Of a stretch of 9,555 nucleotides of DNA, positions 1-5,930 are shown in pieces. The position numbers and the translations under genes are program-made. The DNA is from Weeksellaceae bacterium. Lineage in GTDB: Bacteria; Bacteroidota; Bacteroidia; Flavobacteriales; Weeksellaceae. The stretch is from the NCBI GenBank assembly GCA_022701475.1, contig JAKOOI010000488.1, forward strand, positions 1 to 9,555, in the 5' to 3' direction. Position 1 is the first letter of the stretch; each line of letters starts with the position of its first letter. The notes beneath the pieces are model-generated. The model was not told the origin of the DNA and did no database searches. It saw nothing but the letters and a program-made list of their open reading frames with translations.

Positions 1-65
1 CAGGCTTATGTAAAAAAACAATTTTTCCAGTTATACTGCAGAATCATCTGAAACCATCCACAATC

Positions 66-241
66 ATGAAAAAAATATTTTTACTGATGACAAAAATGTC
101 CCTGATGAACATCCGCGCCATGGCACAGGCCTCTGCTGTAAATTCACTGCCCGAAATTCTGCTCTGGACTAGATCTTTTCAAAGACTGGATACGGGCTAA
201 CGGATTCAGGTAAAAGCGGAATACCTCCTGCTGATGCATAA
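66..241 (+). pseudogene. Frameshifted short secreted-peptide gene (putative)
   Basis: An ATG at 66 opens a 44-codon frame to a TAA at 198-200. The product starts MKKIFLLM and reaches AMAQASA, which resembles a Bacteroidota signal peptide with an AxA cleavage site, although a Lys and an Arg interrupt the hydrophobic stretch. From about 173 a second frame reads IFSKTGYGLTDSGKSG, then IPPADA, and stops at 239-241, exactly where the terminator hairpin begins. Joining the frames gives a peptide of about 58 residues, and 66-241 is one base short of a multiple of three. I infer a single-base frameshift near 163-175, real or a sequencing error. The ATG frame is also open back to position 3. No family is recognised. 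It could instead be non-coding, and no good promoter is visible upstream. Confidence 0.35.
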
Positions 242-276
242 AAAAAGCTTTCGGAAGAAAGCTTTTTATTTTTTAA
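241..276. terminator. Bidirectional intrinsic terminator
   Basis: The stem AAAAAGCTTTC (242-252) pairs with GAAAGCTTTTT (257-267) across a GGAA loop. On the + strand it is followed by ATTTTTT. On the - strand the stem ends in a run of T. It overlaps the stop codon of the cytochrome gene (266-268) and abuts the stop at 239-241 of the upstream + strand peptide frame, so it can serve both. Confidence 0.85.
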
Positions 277-556
277 CCGATACGATGTAGTCGTATACCC
301 ACTGGTGCTGTTCATCAGTCAGCTTGGCCTTCGGAGCCATGGAGTTCATGATTCCCACCCATTGTACCGGCGTATGGGCGGAAGGATCCGGCAGCTTATG
401 GCATCGCCCGCAGGAGTTTTCAAAAATGGTTTTTCCCTGGGCGATCTGCTCTGCCGTAGAAGTGCTGGCAACAGGAGCTGTGGCAGTAGACGCTTTCGGT
501 GTACAGGATGCCAGCAACAAAGCAGTGAATGCTGCACCCGCGATAATTCTTTTCAT
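266..556 (-). CDS. Monoheme c-type cytochrome lipoprotein
   Basis: This 96-residue protein is probably a small electron carrier anchored in an envelope membrane. Residues 1-18 (MKRIIAGAAFTALLLASC) form a lipoprotein signal with a lipobox ending at Cys18. A Ser/Thr/Ala/Pro linker follows to about residue 37. The CGRCH heme-binding motif is at 49-53, and Met73 (or Met70) is the likely second axial ligand. The end of the chain fits the terminal helix of class I cytochromes c. A GTG at 578-580 would add eight residues, but a TACATTTG box at 580-587 puts the transcript start downstream of that codon, so the ATG at 554-556 is preferred. The redox partner cannot be told: no oxidase or dehydrogenase gene lies nearby. 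The gene is divergent from meaB. Confidence 0.85.
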   Translation of the reverse strand: MKRIIAGAAFTALLLASCTPKASTATAPVASTSTAEQIAQGKTIFENSCGRCHKLPDPSAHTPVQWVGIMNSMAPKAKLTDEQHQWVYDYIVSVKK

Positions 557-579
557 GTGAATAGTATTTATTTGATTCA

Positions 580-587
580 CAAATGTA
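580..587 (-). promoter_or_regulatory. -7 promoter box of the cytochrome gene
   Basis: Read on the - strand this is TACATTTG, a full match to the Bacteroidota -7 consensus TAnnTTTG. It lies 23 bases upstream of the chosen ATG. No clear TTTG -33 element is seen at the usual distance. Confidence 0.5.
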
Positions 588-698
588 ACAAATTACCTTT
601 TCCCACACCTGAAGACGGAATAATTTAGAAGGAATAAAAATTAGCATCCCATTAATAGAAGTCCAGACAGAATTTAAAGAAAATGAGCGCTGTGCCTA

Positions 699-729
699 TT
701 GACCGTTGTATTTTAAATGTTTACTTTTG
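699..729 (+). promoter_or_regulatory. Promoter of meaB (TTG-N20-TACTTTTG)
   Basis: TTG at 699-701 and TACTTTTG at 722-729 are 20 bases apart, matching the Bacteroidota -33/-7 promoter pattern. The -7 box ends only five bases before the ATG at 735, so the transcript would be leaderless or nearly so. An upstream in-frame ATG at 717 lies inside the promoter and is unlikely to be used. Confidence 0.55.
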
Positions 730-734
730 AATCA

Positions 735-1733
735 ATGAAATTTTCTACAGAAGAACTGGCGGCAGGAATACGGTCGGGCAACAAACGCCTGATCGCAAAA
801 GCCATTACCCTGGTAGAAAGTAAAAAAAATGAACACCGGCAGCAGGCTGAAGAACTGCTTAAACGGATGATGCCTTTTACGGGAAATTCGGTGCGGGTAG
901 GCATTACCGGTGTTCCGGGAGCCGGCAAATCGACATTCATAGAAAATTTTGGCCGGCTGGCCATCTCTGAAGGTAAAAAAGTAGCGGTGCTGGCTATAGA
1001 TCCGAGTTCGGCCATTAACAAAGGCAGCATCCTGGGTGATAAAACCCGTATGGAAGAGCTGGCAAAAGAAGAAAACGCTTTTATCCGTCCGTCTCCGAGC
1101 TCCGGATTCCTGGGGGGCGTAGCCAATACCACTTTTGAAACCATGATGATCTGCGAAGCGGCAGGGTATGATTTCATCCTTATCGAAACCGTAGGAGTAG
1201 GGCAGTCTGAAGTGTTGGTAGCAGATATTACCGATGTTTTCCTTTTCCTAAAGATTATAGGCGGCGGGGATGAGCTTCAGGGCATCAAGCGGGGCATCAT
1301 GGAAATGGTGGATGTCATCTTTATCAATAAAGTGGAACAGGATAATCTGCAGAAGGCAAAAAATACCCGCCTGGAACTGAAAAGAGCACTGGATTTTATG
1401 CCGTCCAAGGAGAAAAACTGGAAAGTTCCGGTAGTCCTGGGGTCGGCATTGCAGAGCAGCGGTCTTGATGAGGTTTTCTTAGAAATACATAATTTTATCA
1501 GTCTTAAAATAAAGAGCGGCCGCTTTCATGAAGTAAGGCTTCGGCAGGCTGAAAAACGGTATGAATACTGGGTGCAGCAGTATATTCTGTCGATGATGAA
1601 AAAAAGCGAGACCATAGGAAATGCGTACGAAGAGCATAAAAAAAATGCTTCGGCCATGGTTTCAAGTCCCAGTACCGAAGCCAGATTATTTGTTCAGAAA
1701 TTCCTGTCTGAAAATTCGATCAATCAGGGCTGA
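735..1733 (+). CDS. meaB: MeaB/ArgK-family GTPase, methylmalonyl-CoA mutase chaperone
   Basis: MeaB (MMAA in humans) is a cytoplasmic G3E-type P-loop GTPase. It gates loading of adenosylcobalamin into methylmalonyl-CoA mutase and protects that enzyme from inactivation. This 332-residue protein has Walker A GVPGAGKST at 59-67, DPSS at 89-92, the GSILGDKTRM switch at 97-106, the ETVGVGQSE segment at 151-159, and GDELQGIKRGIMEM at 178-191. The guanine-specificity motif reads NKVE at 198-201 instead of the usual NKxD. The length is normal for the family, and the C-terminal region fits the dimerisation arm. The ATG at 735 is chosen over 717 because of the promoter position. No mutase gene is in the window. 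The 3' end overlaps the convergent DUF4251 gene by 10 bases. Confidence 0.93.
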   Translation: MKFSTEELAAGIRSGNKRLIAKAITLVESKKNEHRQQAEELLKRMMPFTGNSVRVGITGVPGAGKSTFIENFGRLAISEGKKVAVLAIDPSSAINKGSILGDKTRMEELAKEENAFIRPSPSSGFLGGVANTTFETMMICEAAGYDFILIETVGVGQSEVLVADITDVFLFLKIIGGGDELQGIKRGIMEMVDVIFINKVEQDNLQKAKNTRLELKRALDFMPSKEKNWKVPVVLGSALQSSGLDEVFLEIHNFISLKIKSGRFHEVRLRQAEKRYEYWVQQYILSMMKKSETIGNAYEEHKKNASAMVSSPSTEARLFVQKFLSENSINQG

Positions 1734-2269
1734 GGTTTTTCAGCTTCGTTTTTTGTGATATATCCGTCATAGGAAATCGGCTGCCTGTCATTGCTCCGGA
1801 CAGAGGTAAAAGCCTTGCCGTTTTTATAAATTTCCATAATAATTTCATCTACCGTAGACTGGTCATTCACTTTAATCTTTACGATCCATTTTCCCTTCTT
1901 GTTCTGGGAAGTATTCACCGTGAAATCCTTTGAAGTCAGCCGGTATCCGCTCTGGGTCGTATTTCCGTAACTCGGATTGAAAACCCGCCCGAAATAGGGA
2001 AGTGCCATATCCAGCTGTCCCTTTCGGAGGTCTACCGAATAGTTGCTTCCGGAAAGATCCAGGATTCTGGTGGCCGGCGCATTGGGTAATGAGGTCATTA
2101 CATTAATGACATCATAATTGGTAGGGTTTGCACGCTGGGCATGGAAAGAAAAATCCTGTGAACCTACCAGCATGCCAACGGCTTGCGGATCTGCTCCTTT
2201 CTGCGAAGAGCAACTCTGGAAAATCATCAGAAATCCGGAGATCAGTATGATAGAAAGATATTTTTTCAT
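1724..2269 (-). CDS. DUF4251 domain lipoprotein
   Basis: This 181-residue envelope protein belongs to DUF4251, a Bacteroidota family of unknown function. Residues 1-20 (MKKYLSIILISGFLMIFQSC) act as a signal with a relaxed lipobox at Cys20. The DUF4251 pattern follows: a QDFSFHAQRA segment, then LDLSGSNYSVDLRKGQ, then LPYFGRVFNPSYG, a KGKWIVKIKV strand, and NDRQPISYDGYI near the C-terminus. The predicted fold is mostly beta. An upstream extension to 2389 is open but has no signal-like start and runs into the M48 gene, so the ATG at 2267-2269 is chosen. The gene is divergent from the M48 protease and convergent with meaB. The family assignment is firm, but the function is unknown. Confidence 0.85.
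   Translation of the reverse strand: MKKYLSIILISGFLMIFQSCSSQKGADPQAVGMLVGSQDFSFHAQRANPTNYDVINVMTSLPNAPATRILDLSGSNYSVDLRKGQLDMALPYFGRVFNPSYGNTTQSGYRLTSKDFTVNTSQNKKGKWIVKIKVNDQSTVDEIIMEIYKNGKAFTSVRSNDRQPISYDGYITKNEAEKPQP
1727..1754 (+). terminator. Weak hairpin at the meaB 3' end
   Basis: GCTGA (1729-1733) pairs with TCAGC (1740-1744), extendable by two G-T wobble pairs, and a run of six T follows at 1749-1754. The stem is short and the T run is offset by four bases. It is a possible weak terminator for meaB lying inside the 3' end of the opposing gene. Confidence 0.3.
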
Positions 2270-2307
2270 AAAATAAAGTTTATAGATGATCAGCAGCAAA
2301 TTATATG

Positions 2308-2315
2308 CAAATATA
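2308..2315 (-). promoter_or_regulatory. -7 promoter box of the DUF4251 gene
   Basis: On the - strand this reads TATATTTG, a full match to TAnnTTTG, 38 bases upstream of the ATG. No TTG is found at the -33 distance, so the call rests on the -7 box alone. Confidence 0.4.
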
Positions 2316-2374
2316 AAAAGCGGAAACTGTTTTGGAATAAAAATTGTTAAAGTTGAACTAATAATAGGACAAAT

Positions 2375-3181
2375 ATGAAAATCACACATCTTTTAGGGAT
2401 GGGAGCACTGGCTTTAACAGTGAGTGCATGTACCACCAACCCCATTACGGGAAGATCATCCCTTCAGCTTGCGAACAATTCTGAGATTATGTCTATGGCC
2501 GCTCAGGAATACCGTACAACCTTAGGAAAGTCAAAAGTAATTACGGGAACTGCAGATGCGAAGAGAGTAACCAATGTAGGATCAAGGATAAAAGCAGCAG
2601 CACAGAAATATTATCAGACCATAGGAAGATCAGGCGACATTGCCAATTACCAGTGGGAATTCAATCTGATCCAAAGCAATGAACTGAATGCATGGTGTAT
2701 GCCCGGCGGAAAAGTTGCGGTCTATACGGGAATTCTTCCGGTAACTAAAAATGAAAACGGACTTGCAGTAGTAATGGGACATGAAGTTTCACACGCGCTC
2801 GCCGGCCATGGAAATGAAAGAATCTCACAGGCCATGGTAGCGCAGTATGGAGGTGCCATTCTGGGAGGAAGCATTTCCAATTCCCAGTGGGCAAGCGTTT
2901 TCCAGCAGGTATATCCTATCGGTTCCCAGGTAGCTTTACTGAAATACGGCCGTAAACAGGAATCCGAAGCAGATGAAATGGGGCTGTATCTGATGGGTAT
3001 GGCCGGGTATGATCCAAGAGAAGCCACTTCTTTCTGGGCCAGAATGGAAGCCGCTTCCAATGGTGCCAGACAGCCGGAATTCCTGTCCACCCACCCGAAT
3101 CCTGAATCAAGGATTGCCGATATCAATAAAGATCTTCCGAAAGCGCTGGAATATTATAAGGCTGCAGGCGGAAAAATATAA
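2375..3181 (+). CDS. M48 family zinc metalloprotease lipoprotein
   Basis: This 268-residue peptidase resembles the LoiP/BepA-type M48 proteins that act on envelope proteins. The signal MKITHLLGMGALALTVSAC ends in a good lipobox (VSAC, Cys19), followed by TTNPITGRSSL, a stretch common after the Cys in this family. The zinc site HEVSH is at 136-140, with the downstream ESEAD motif at 196-200 (Glu196 the likely third ligand). STHPNPESRI at 238-247 is the conserved C-terminal motif. There is no TPR domain, unlike BepA. An AGGA lies 6 bases before the ATG, and no clear -7 box is visible. It faces the DUF4251 gene and ends in a strong terminator, so it is probably transcribed alone. Confidence 0.92.
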   Translation: MKITHLLGMGALALTVSACTTNPITGRSSLQLANNSEIMSMAAQEYRTTLGKSKVITGTADAKRVTNVGSRIKAAAQKYYQTIGRSGDIANYQWEFNLIQSNELNAWCMPGGKVAVYTGILPVTKNENGLAVVMGHEVSHALAGHGNERISQAMVAQYGGAILGGSISNSQWASVFQQVYPIGSQVALLKYGRKQESEADEMGLYLMGMAGYDPREATSFWARMEAASNGARQPEFLSTHPNPESRIADINKDLPKALEYYKAAGGKI

Positions 3182-3206
3182 GCTAAAAATTTAGCCTCGA
3201 GTAAAG

Positions 3207-3244
3207 AACCTTATTAAATGATTCTGAATTTAATAAGGTTTTTT
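3207..3244 (+). terminator. Strong intrinsic terminator after the M48 gene
   Basis: A perfect 13-bp stem (AACCTTATTAAAT at 3207-3219, its complement at 3228-3240) encloses an 8-base loop and is followed by TTTT. A second small inverted repeat, GCTAAA-AA-TTTAGC (3182-3195), directly follows the stop codon. Confidence 0.9.
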
Positions 3245-3249
3245 CTTAT

Positions 3250-3274
3250 CATCACATCATATTACATCACATCA
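3250..3274 (+). repeat. 10-bp direct repeat CATCACATCA in a leader region
   Basis: CATCACATCA occurs at 3250-3259 and again at 3265-3274, with a 15-base period. It lies between the M48 terminator and the ATG of the small membrane protein. The stretch is poor in G and has no Shine-Dalgarno. It could be a protein-binding site or an untranslated-leader element. Confidence 0.5.
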
Positions 3275-3286
3275 AACACCATTATT

Positions 3287-3598
3287 ATGAAGGGTTTAAC
3301 GATCACAGGATTTTTACTGCTTGCCGTATCGGCACTGCTGTTTTATCTCACTACTGATTTTACCGTTGAAGAAATAAGGATGTCCCATGTTATGGGAACC
3401 CTTGCAGGTATTGGAATCGGCTTGATTATCGGCGGTATCGTGGGCTATTCCAGCAAAGGAAGCGCTATTAAAGAAGAGGAGAGAAGAAGAGAATTTGTCC
3501 GTCTTCAGAAAGAAAAAGAAGACCTGGAAAAGCAGGCTGCGGAACTGGCCAGACGTGAACATGAGTTACAGGGCCAAAGACAAAATCCTCAGATCTGA
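3287..3598 (+). CDS. Small two-helix membrane protein with charged helical tail
   Basis: This is a 103-residue protein of no family I can name. Residues 3-22 and 35-54 are hydrophobic and glycine/leucine-rich and should span the inner membrane as a hairpin. Residues 61-96 are dense in Glu, Lys, Arg and Gln with Leu/Ala spacing (KEEERRREFVRLQKEKEDL and onward), which suggests a cytoplasmic coiled coil for self-association or a partner. A longer frame from 3218 begins inside the loop of the preceding terminator, so the ATG at 3287 is chosen. The ATG has no visible Shine-Dalgarno and no clear -7 box. The stop codon sits within the terminator hairpin. It looks monocistronic. Confidence 0.7.
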   Translation: MKGLTITGFLLLAVSALLFYLTTDFTVEEIRMSHVMGTLAGIGIGLIIGGIVGYSSKGSAIKEEERRREFVRLQKEKEDLEKQAAELARREHELQGQRQNPQI

Positions 3599-3617
3599 TC
3601 TGAGGATTTTTATTTTT
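3582..3617. terminator. Shared terminator of convergent genes
   Basis: AAAATCCTCAG (3582-3592) pairs perfectly with CTGAGGATTTT (3600-3610) across ATCTGAT, followed by TATTTTT on the + strand. The stop codon of the 103-residue gene (3596-3598) lies in the loop/stem. On the - strand it lies 13 bases past the barrel gene stop (3630) and ends in TTTT, so it probably serves both directions. Confidence 0.85.
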
Positions 3618-3629
3618 GCCGGTATAGAT

Positions 3630-4241
3630 TTAGAATTTATATCCTACGCCTACCATAAACAGGTTAGGCCTGTTGTCATATCTGATCTCCTCGCCGGAAA
3701 CCCGGTTGATGAAATTCCTGGAATCTTTACTGAATGCGCCTTCATATTTCGCGTTCAGGATCAGCTTAGAGATTTCCACCTGTGCCCCGAACTGGTAACC
3801 TACAGTGAAATTATCCCGGGCATTTTCCCTGAAATCATTGAATGTATCTTCCTTGCTCAGGTTATAACTGGCTACCGGACCTACGAAGACGCCTACGGTA
3901 TTTCCCAGAACATTATATCCCAGCAATACAGGCAGATCCAGACGGCTGCTTTTGATATCAAAACTGGTGTTGGCTGCTGTAAATTCGTTTTTGAAGTTGG
4001 TATAATACAGTTCCGGCATCAGGAAAAAGGAAGTGGGTAAACCTACTTTTAATGATAATCCTACGTTAAAACCTGCGTTATTTTTACCTTCCCCTTCAAT
4101 GGCCTGGTTTACCGTGCCTTTGATGTTCTGCCAGCTTGGCGATCCTGTCGGGAAGATTACATTTGCCTTTGCAGCCAGGGAAATCTGTGCTGTGGCCATC
4201 AGCGAAAAACCTATAAGTGCGGTACTAAGAATCTTTTTCAT
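3630..4241 (-). CDS. Outer membrane beta-barrel protein (PorT/OMP_b-brl type)
   Basis: The 203-residue precursor has a signal peptide, MKKILSTALIGFSLMATAQ, probably cut near residue 19. The rest is alternating amphipathic strands rich in Gly, Tyr, Phe and Asn, and it ends VGVGYKF with a C-terminal Phe, the usual barrel-assembly signal. Size and pattern suit an eight-stranded barrel of the kind common in Bacteroidota. Its ATG lies inside the end of the ATPase gene (17-base overlap), with GGAAGACA just upstream, so translation is probably coupled to the ATPase. This placement suggests an envelope role linked to the MlaE/MlaF transporter, but that is inference. It is the last gene before the shared terminator. 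Confidence 0.8.
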   Translation of the reverse strand: MKKILSTALIGFSLMATAQISLAAKANVIFPTGSPSWQNIKGTVNQAIEGEGKNNAGFNVGLSLKVGLPTSFFLMPELYYTNFKNEFTAANTSFDIKSSRLDLPVLLGYNVLGNTVGVFVGPVASYNLSKEDTFNDFRENARDNFTVGYQFGAQVEISKLILNAKYEGAFSKDSRNFINRVSGEEIRYDNRPNLFMVGVGYKF

Positions 4242-5040
4242 TGTCTTCCAGTTTTGTGATTGTATTATCGATAGTTTTATTGTTCTCGAGTAAATATTCC
4301 CTCAGTTCTTTGAAAAGCTCTGATGAATAGACAAAGTCGATGAGGTTTTTGTTACCTGCAGTAATCAGGACATCTTTATTGCCTTCCCATTCTTTCAGTC
4401 CGAGCCTCAGGTAAACGATTTTTTCACCAATGGTCATTACGGAATTCATATCATGGGTATTGATGATGGTAGTTGTATTATATTCCTGCGTAATTTCCAG
4501 CAGAAGGTCGTCAATAACATTTGAAGTATAAGGATCCAGCCCGGAGTTGGGCTCATCACAGAAAAGATATTTCGGATTGTTTACGATAGCTCTTGCGATA
4601 GCCACACGCTTCTGCATTCCCCCGGAAATTTCAGAAGGGAATTTTCTGTTGGCTTTATCAAGATGTACCCGGCCGATGACCTCAAAGACGCGCCGCTTCT
4701 TTTCCCTGAAGGAAAGGTTGGTAAACATATCCAGCGGAAACATGATATTCTCTTCGACCGTCAGCGAGTCAAACAGGGCACTTCCCTGAAATACTGTTCC
4801 GATTTCAGAACGGAGATGCTGCTTCTCATCACGGGACATGGTATTGATATCCCTGCCGTCAAACAGGATTTCTCCCGAGGTCGGCTGGAACACATTCAGT
4901 AAACTTTTGAGGAAAACTGTTTTTCCCGAGCCGCTCTGGCCGATAATAAGGTTTACCTTCCCTTTATCAAAACTTGTTGAAATCCCTTTAAGCACCTCAA
5001 CCTGATCAAAACTCTTTTTAAGATCTTTTACCTCAATCAT
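4225..5040 (-). CDS. MlaF-like ABC transporter ATP-binding protein
   Basis: This 271-residue ATPase is complete: Walker A GQSGSGKT at 34-41, Q-loop Gln85, signature SGGMQ at 139-143, Walker B YLFCDEP at 158-164, SGLDP at 166-170 and switch His196. The sequence resembles MlaF/Ttg2A, the nucleotide-binding subunit of Mla/MCE phospholipid transport between inner and outer membranes. The C-terminal 40 or so residues after the core are acidic and helical. The start codon overlaps the permease stop by one base (TGATG), and the 3' end overlaps the barrel gene by 17 bases, giving a tight three-gene operon. No MCE-domain (MlaD) gene follows, so the substrate-binding partner must lie elsewhere. Confidence 0.9.
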   Translation of the reverse strand: MIEVKDLKKSFDQVEVLKGISTSFDKGKVNLIIGQSGSGKTVFLKSLLNVFQPTSGEILFDGRDINTMSRDEKQHLRSEIGTVFQGSALFDSLTVEENIMFPLDMFTNLSFREKKRRVFEVIGRVHLDKANRKFPSEISGGMQKRVAIARAIVNNPKYLFCDEPNSGLDPYTSNVIDDLLLEITQEYNTTTIINTHDMNSVMTIGEKIVYLRLGLKEWEGNKDVLITAGNKNLIDFVYSSELFKELREYLLENNKTIDNTITKLEDNEKDS

Positions 5041-5792
5041 CAGCTTAAAATTAATTGGGTTAATAATAATTCCGAAAGGATGATGAAGACCATCGTCCAG
5101 ACCACGGCCTGTGTACTGGCACGTCCCACTTCCAGCGATCCCCCTTTTACATTATATCCGAAATAGGAAGGAACTGTAGCGATAATGAAGGCAAATACAG
5201 TGGTTTTTGTAAATGCATAATATACAAACAGGTTAGGCATAAACATCTGTATCCCTGTAATATAGTCATTTGTTGTCCAGTTTCCTGTAAGCATTCCGGC
5301 AATATAGCCTCCTCCTATCCCGAAAACGATACTGATGGCAATAAGCAAAGGATTAAACAGCATACAGGCTGCGATTTTAGGTAAGATTAAAAAGTTAGGG
5401 GAATTCACGCCCATGATGTCCAAAGCGTCAATCTGCTCTGAAACCCTCATGGTTCCGATGCTGGAAGCGATGTAGGAGCCTACCTTTCCTGCCAGAATCA
5501 GGCTGATGATGGTGGGCGAAAATTCCAGCACCAGTACCGCTTTAGTAGCATATCCTACAAACGAAGGCGGAATGGGAAAAGACGAAGAATCAAAATTATT
5601 GAACATCTGTATGGCTACAACGGCCCCGACAAATATAGAAGTAAAGATGACCAGACCGAAAGAATTGACGCCCAGATCGTTGATTTCCCTCATGAACAGC
5701 TTCCAGAATACCCTCGTCTTCTGAGGTTTCTGTATAGATTTACCCAGGAGAAGAATATATTCTCCTATCGCTGTAAAAAACTTTTTTACCAT
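5040..5792 (-). CDS. MlaE-like ABC transporter permease
   Basis: This 250-residue integral membrane protein is the permease partner of the downstream ATPase. It has the MlaE/YrbE hallmark block EFSPTIISLILAGKVGSYIA at about 90-109, then SSIGTMRVSEQIDALDIMGV. Around this are some five hydrophobic segments, near residues 45-62, 84-108, 141-170, 188-215 and 228-248, after an amphipathic N-terminal region. Length is typical of the family. Known members move phospholipid with a membrane-anchored MCE protein. The permease is the first gene of the operon, and its stop overlaps the ATPase start by one base. A palindrome and a weak promoter-like pair lie directly upstream. Confidence 0.9.
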   Translation of the reverse strand: MVKKFFTAIGEYILLLGKSIQKPQKTRVFWKLFMREINDLGVNSFGLVIFTSIFVGAVVAIQMFNNFDSSSFPIPPSFVGYATKAVLVLEFSPTIISLILAGKVGSYIASSIGTMRVSEQIDALDIMGVNSPNFLILPKIAACMLFNPLLIAISIVFGIGGGYIAGMLTGNWTTNDYITGIQMFMPNLFVYYAFTKTTVFAFIIATVPSYFGYNVKGGSLEVGRASTQAVVWTMVFIILSELLLTQLILS

Positions 5793-5796
5793 TCTG

Positions 5797-5826
5797 CTAA
5801 ATTAGACTTTTTTATTTGAATTCAAA
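5797..5826 (-). promoter_or_regulatory. Possible mlaE-operon promoter
   Basis: On the - strand TTTG (5823-5826) and TAATTTAG (5797-5804) are 18 bases apart. The second differs from TAnnTTTG at one position. It ends four bases before the ATG, so a leaderless message would result. The TTTG is part of the palindrome at 5814-5827. Confidence 0.3.
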
Positions 5827-5881
5827 TCAGAGAACAACAAGAGTGCCGAAACAGATATGCTGCTGTCAATTTGAATTAAAT
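5814..5881. repeat. Palindrome ATTTGAATTCAAAT and a near copy
   Basis: ATTTGAATTCAAAT (5814-5827) is a perfect 14-base palindrome. ATTTGAATTAAAT (5869-5881) repeats it with the C missing, 55 bases further from the permease start. The nearer copy overlaps the possible -33 element, which fits an operator, but chance is possible in AT-rich DNA. Confidence 0.4.
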
Positions 5882-5930
5882 ATTGAAACGGCAATCCATA
5901 GCAGCCACGTGATACGGCATCTGAATTGCT

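Noticed and set aside
1..51. Open frame from the left edge to a TGA at 49-51, considered as the end of an upstream gene
   Set aside because: Only 16 residues are visible, with no recognisable motif, so it cannot be supported.
713..1177. 154-codon open frame on the - strand opposite meaB
   Set aside because: It lies wholly inside meaB, which has all family motifs; the antisense product has no recognisable domain or start signals.
3495..4040. 181-codon open frame on the + strand
   Set aside because: It runs through the terminator at 3582-3617 and is antisense to the barrel gene, which has a signal peptide and a barrel C-terminus.
5891..5929. Hairpin with GCAAT/ATTGC ends after the sugar transferase gene, considered as a terminator
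   Set aside because: The stem has several mismatches and no T run follows on the - strand.
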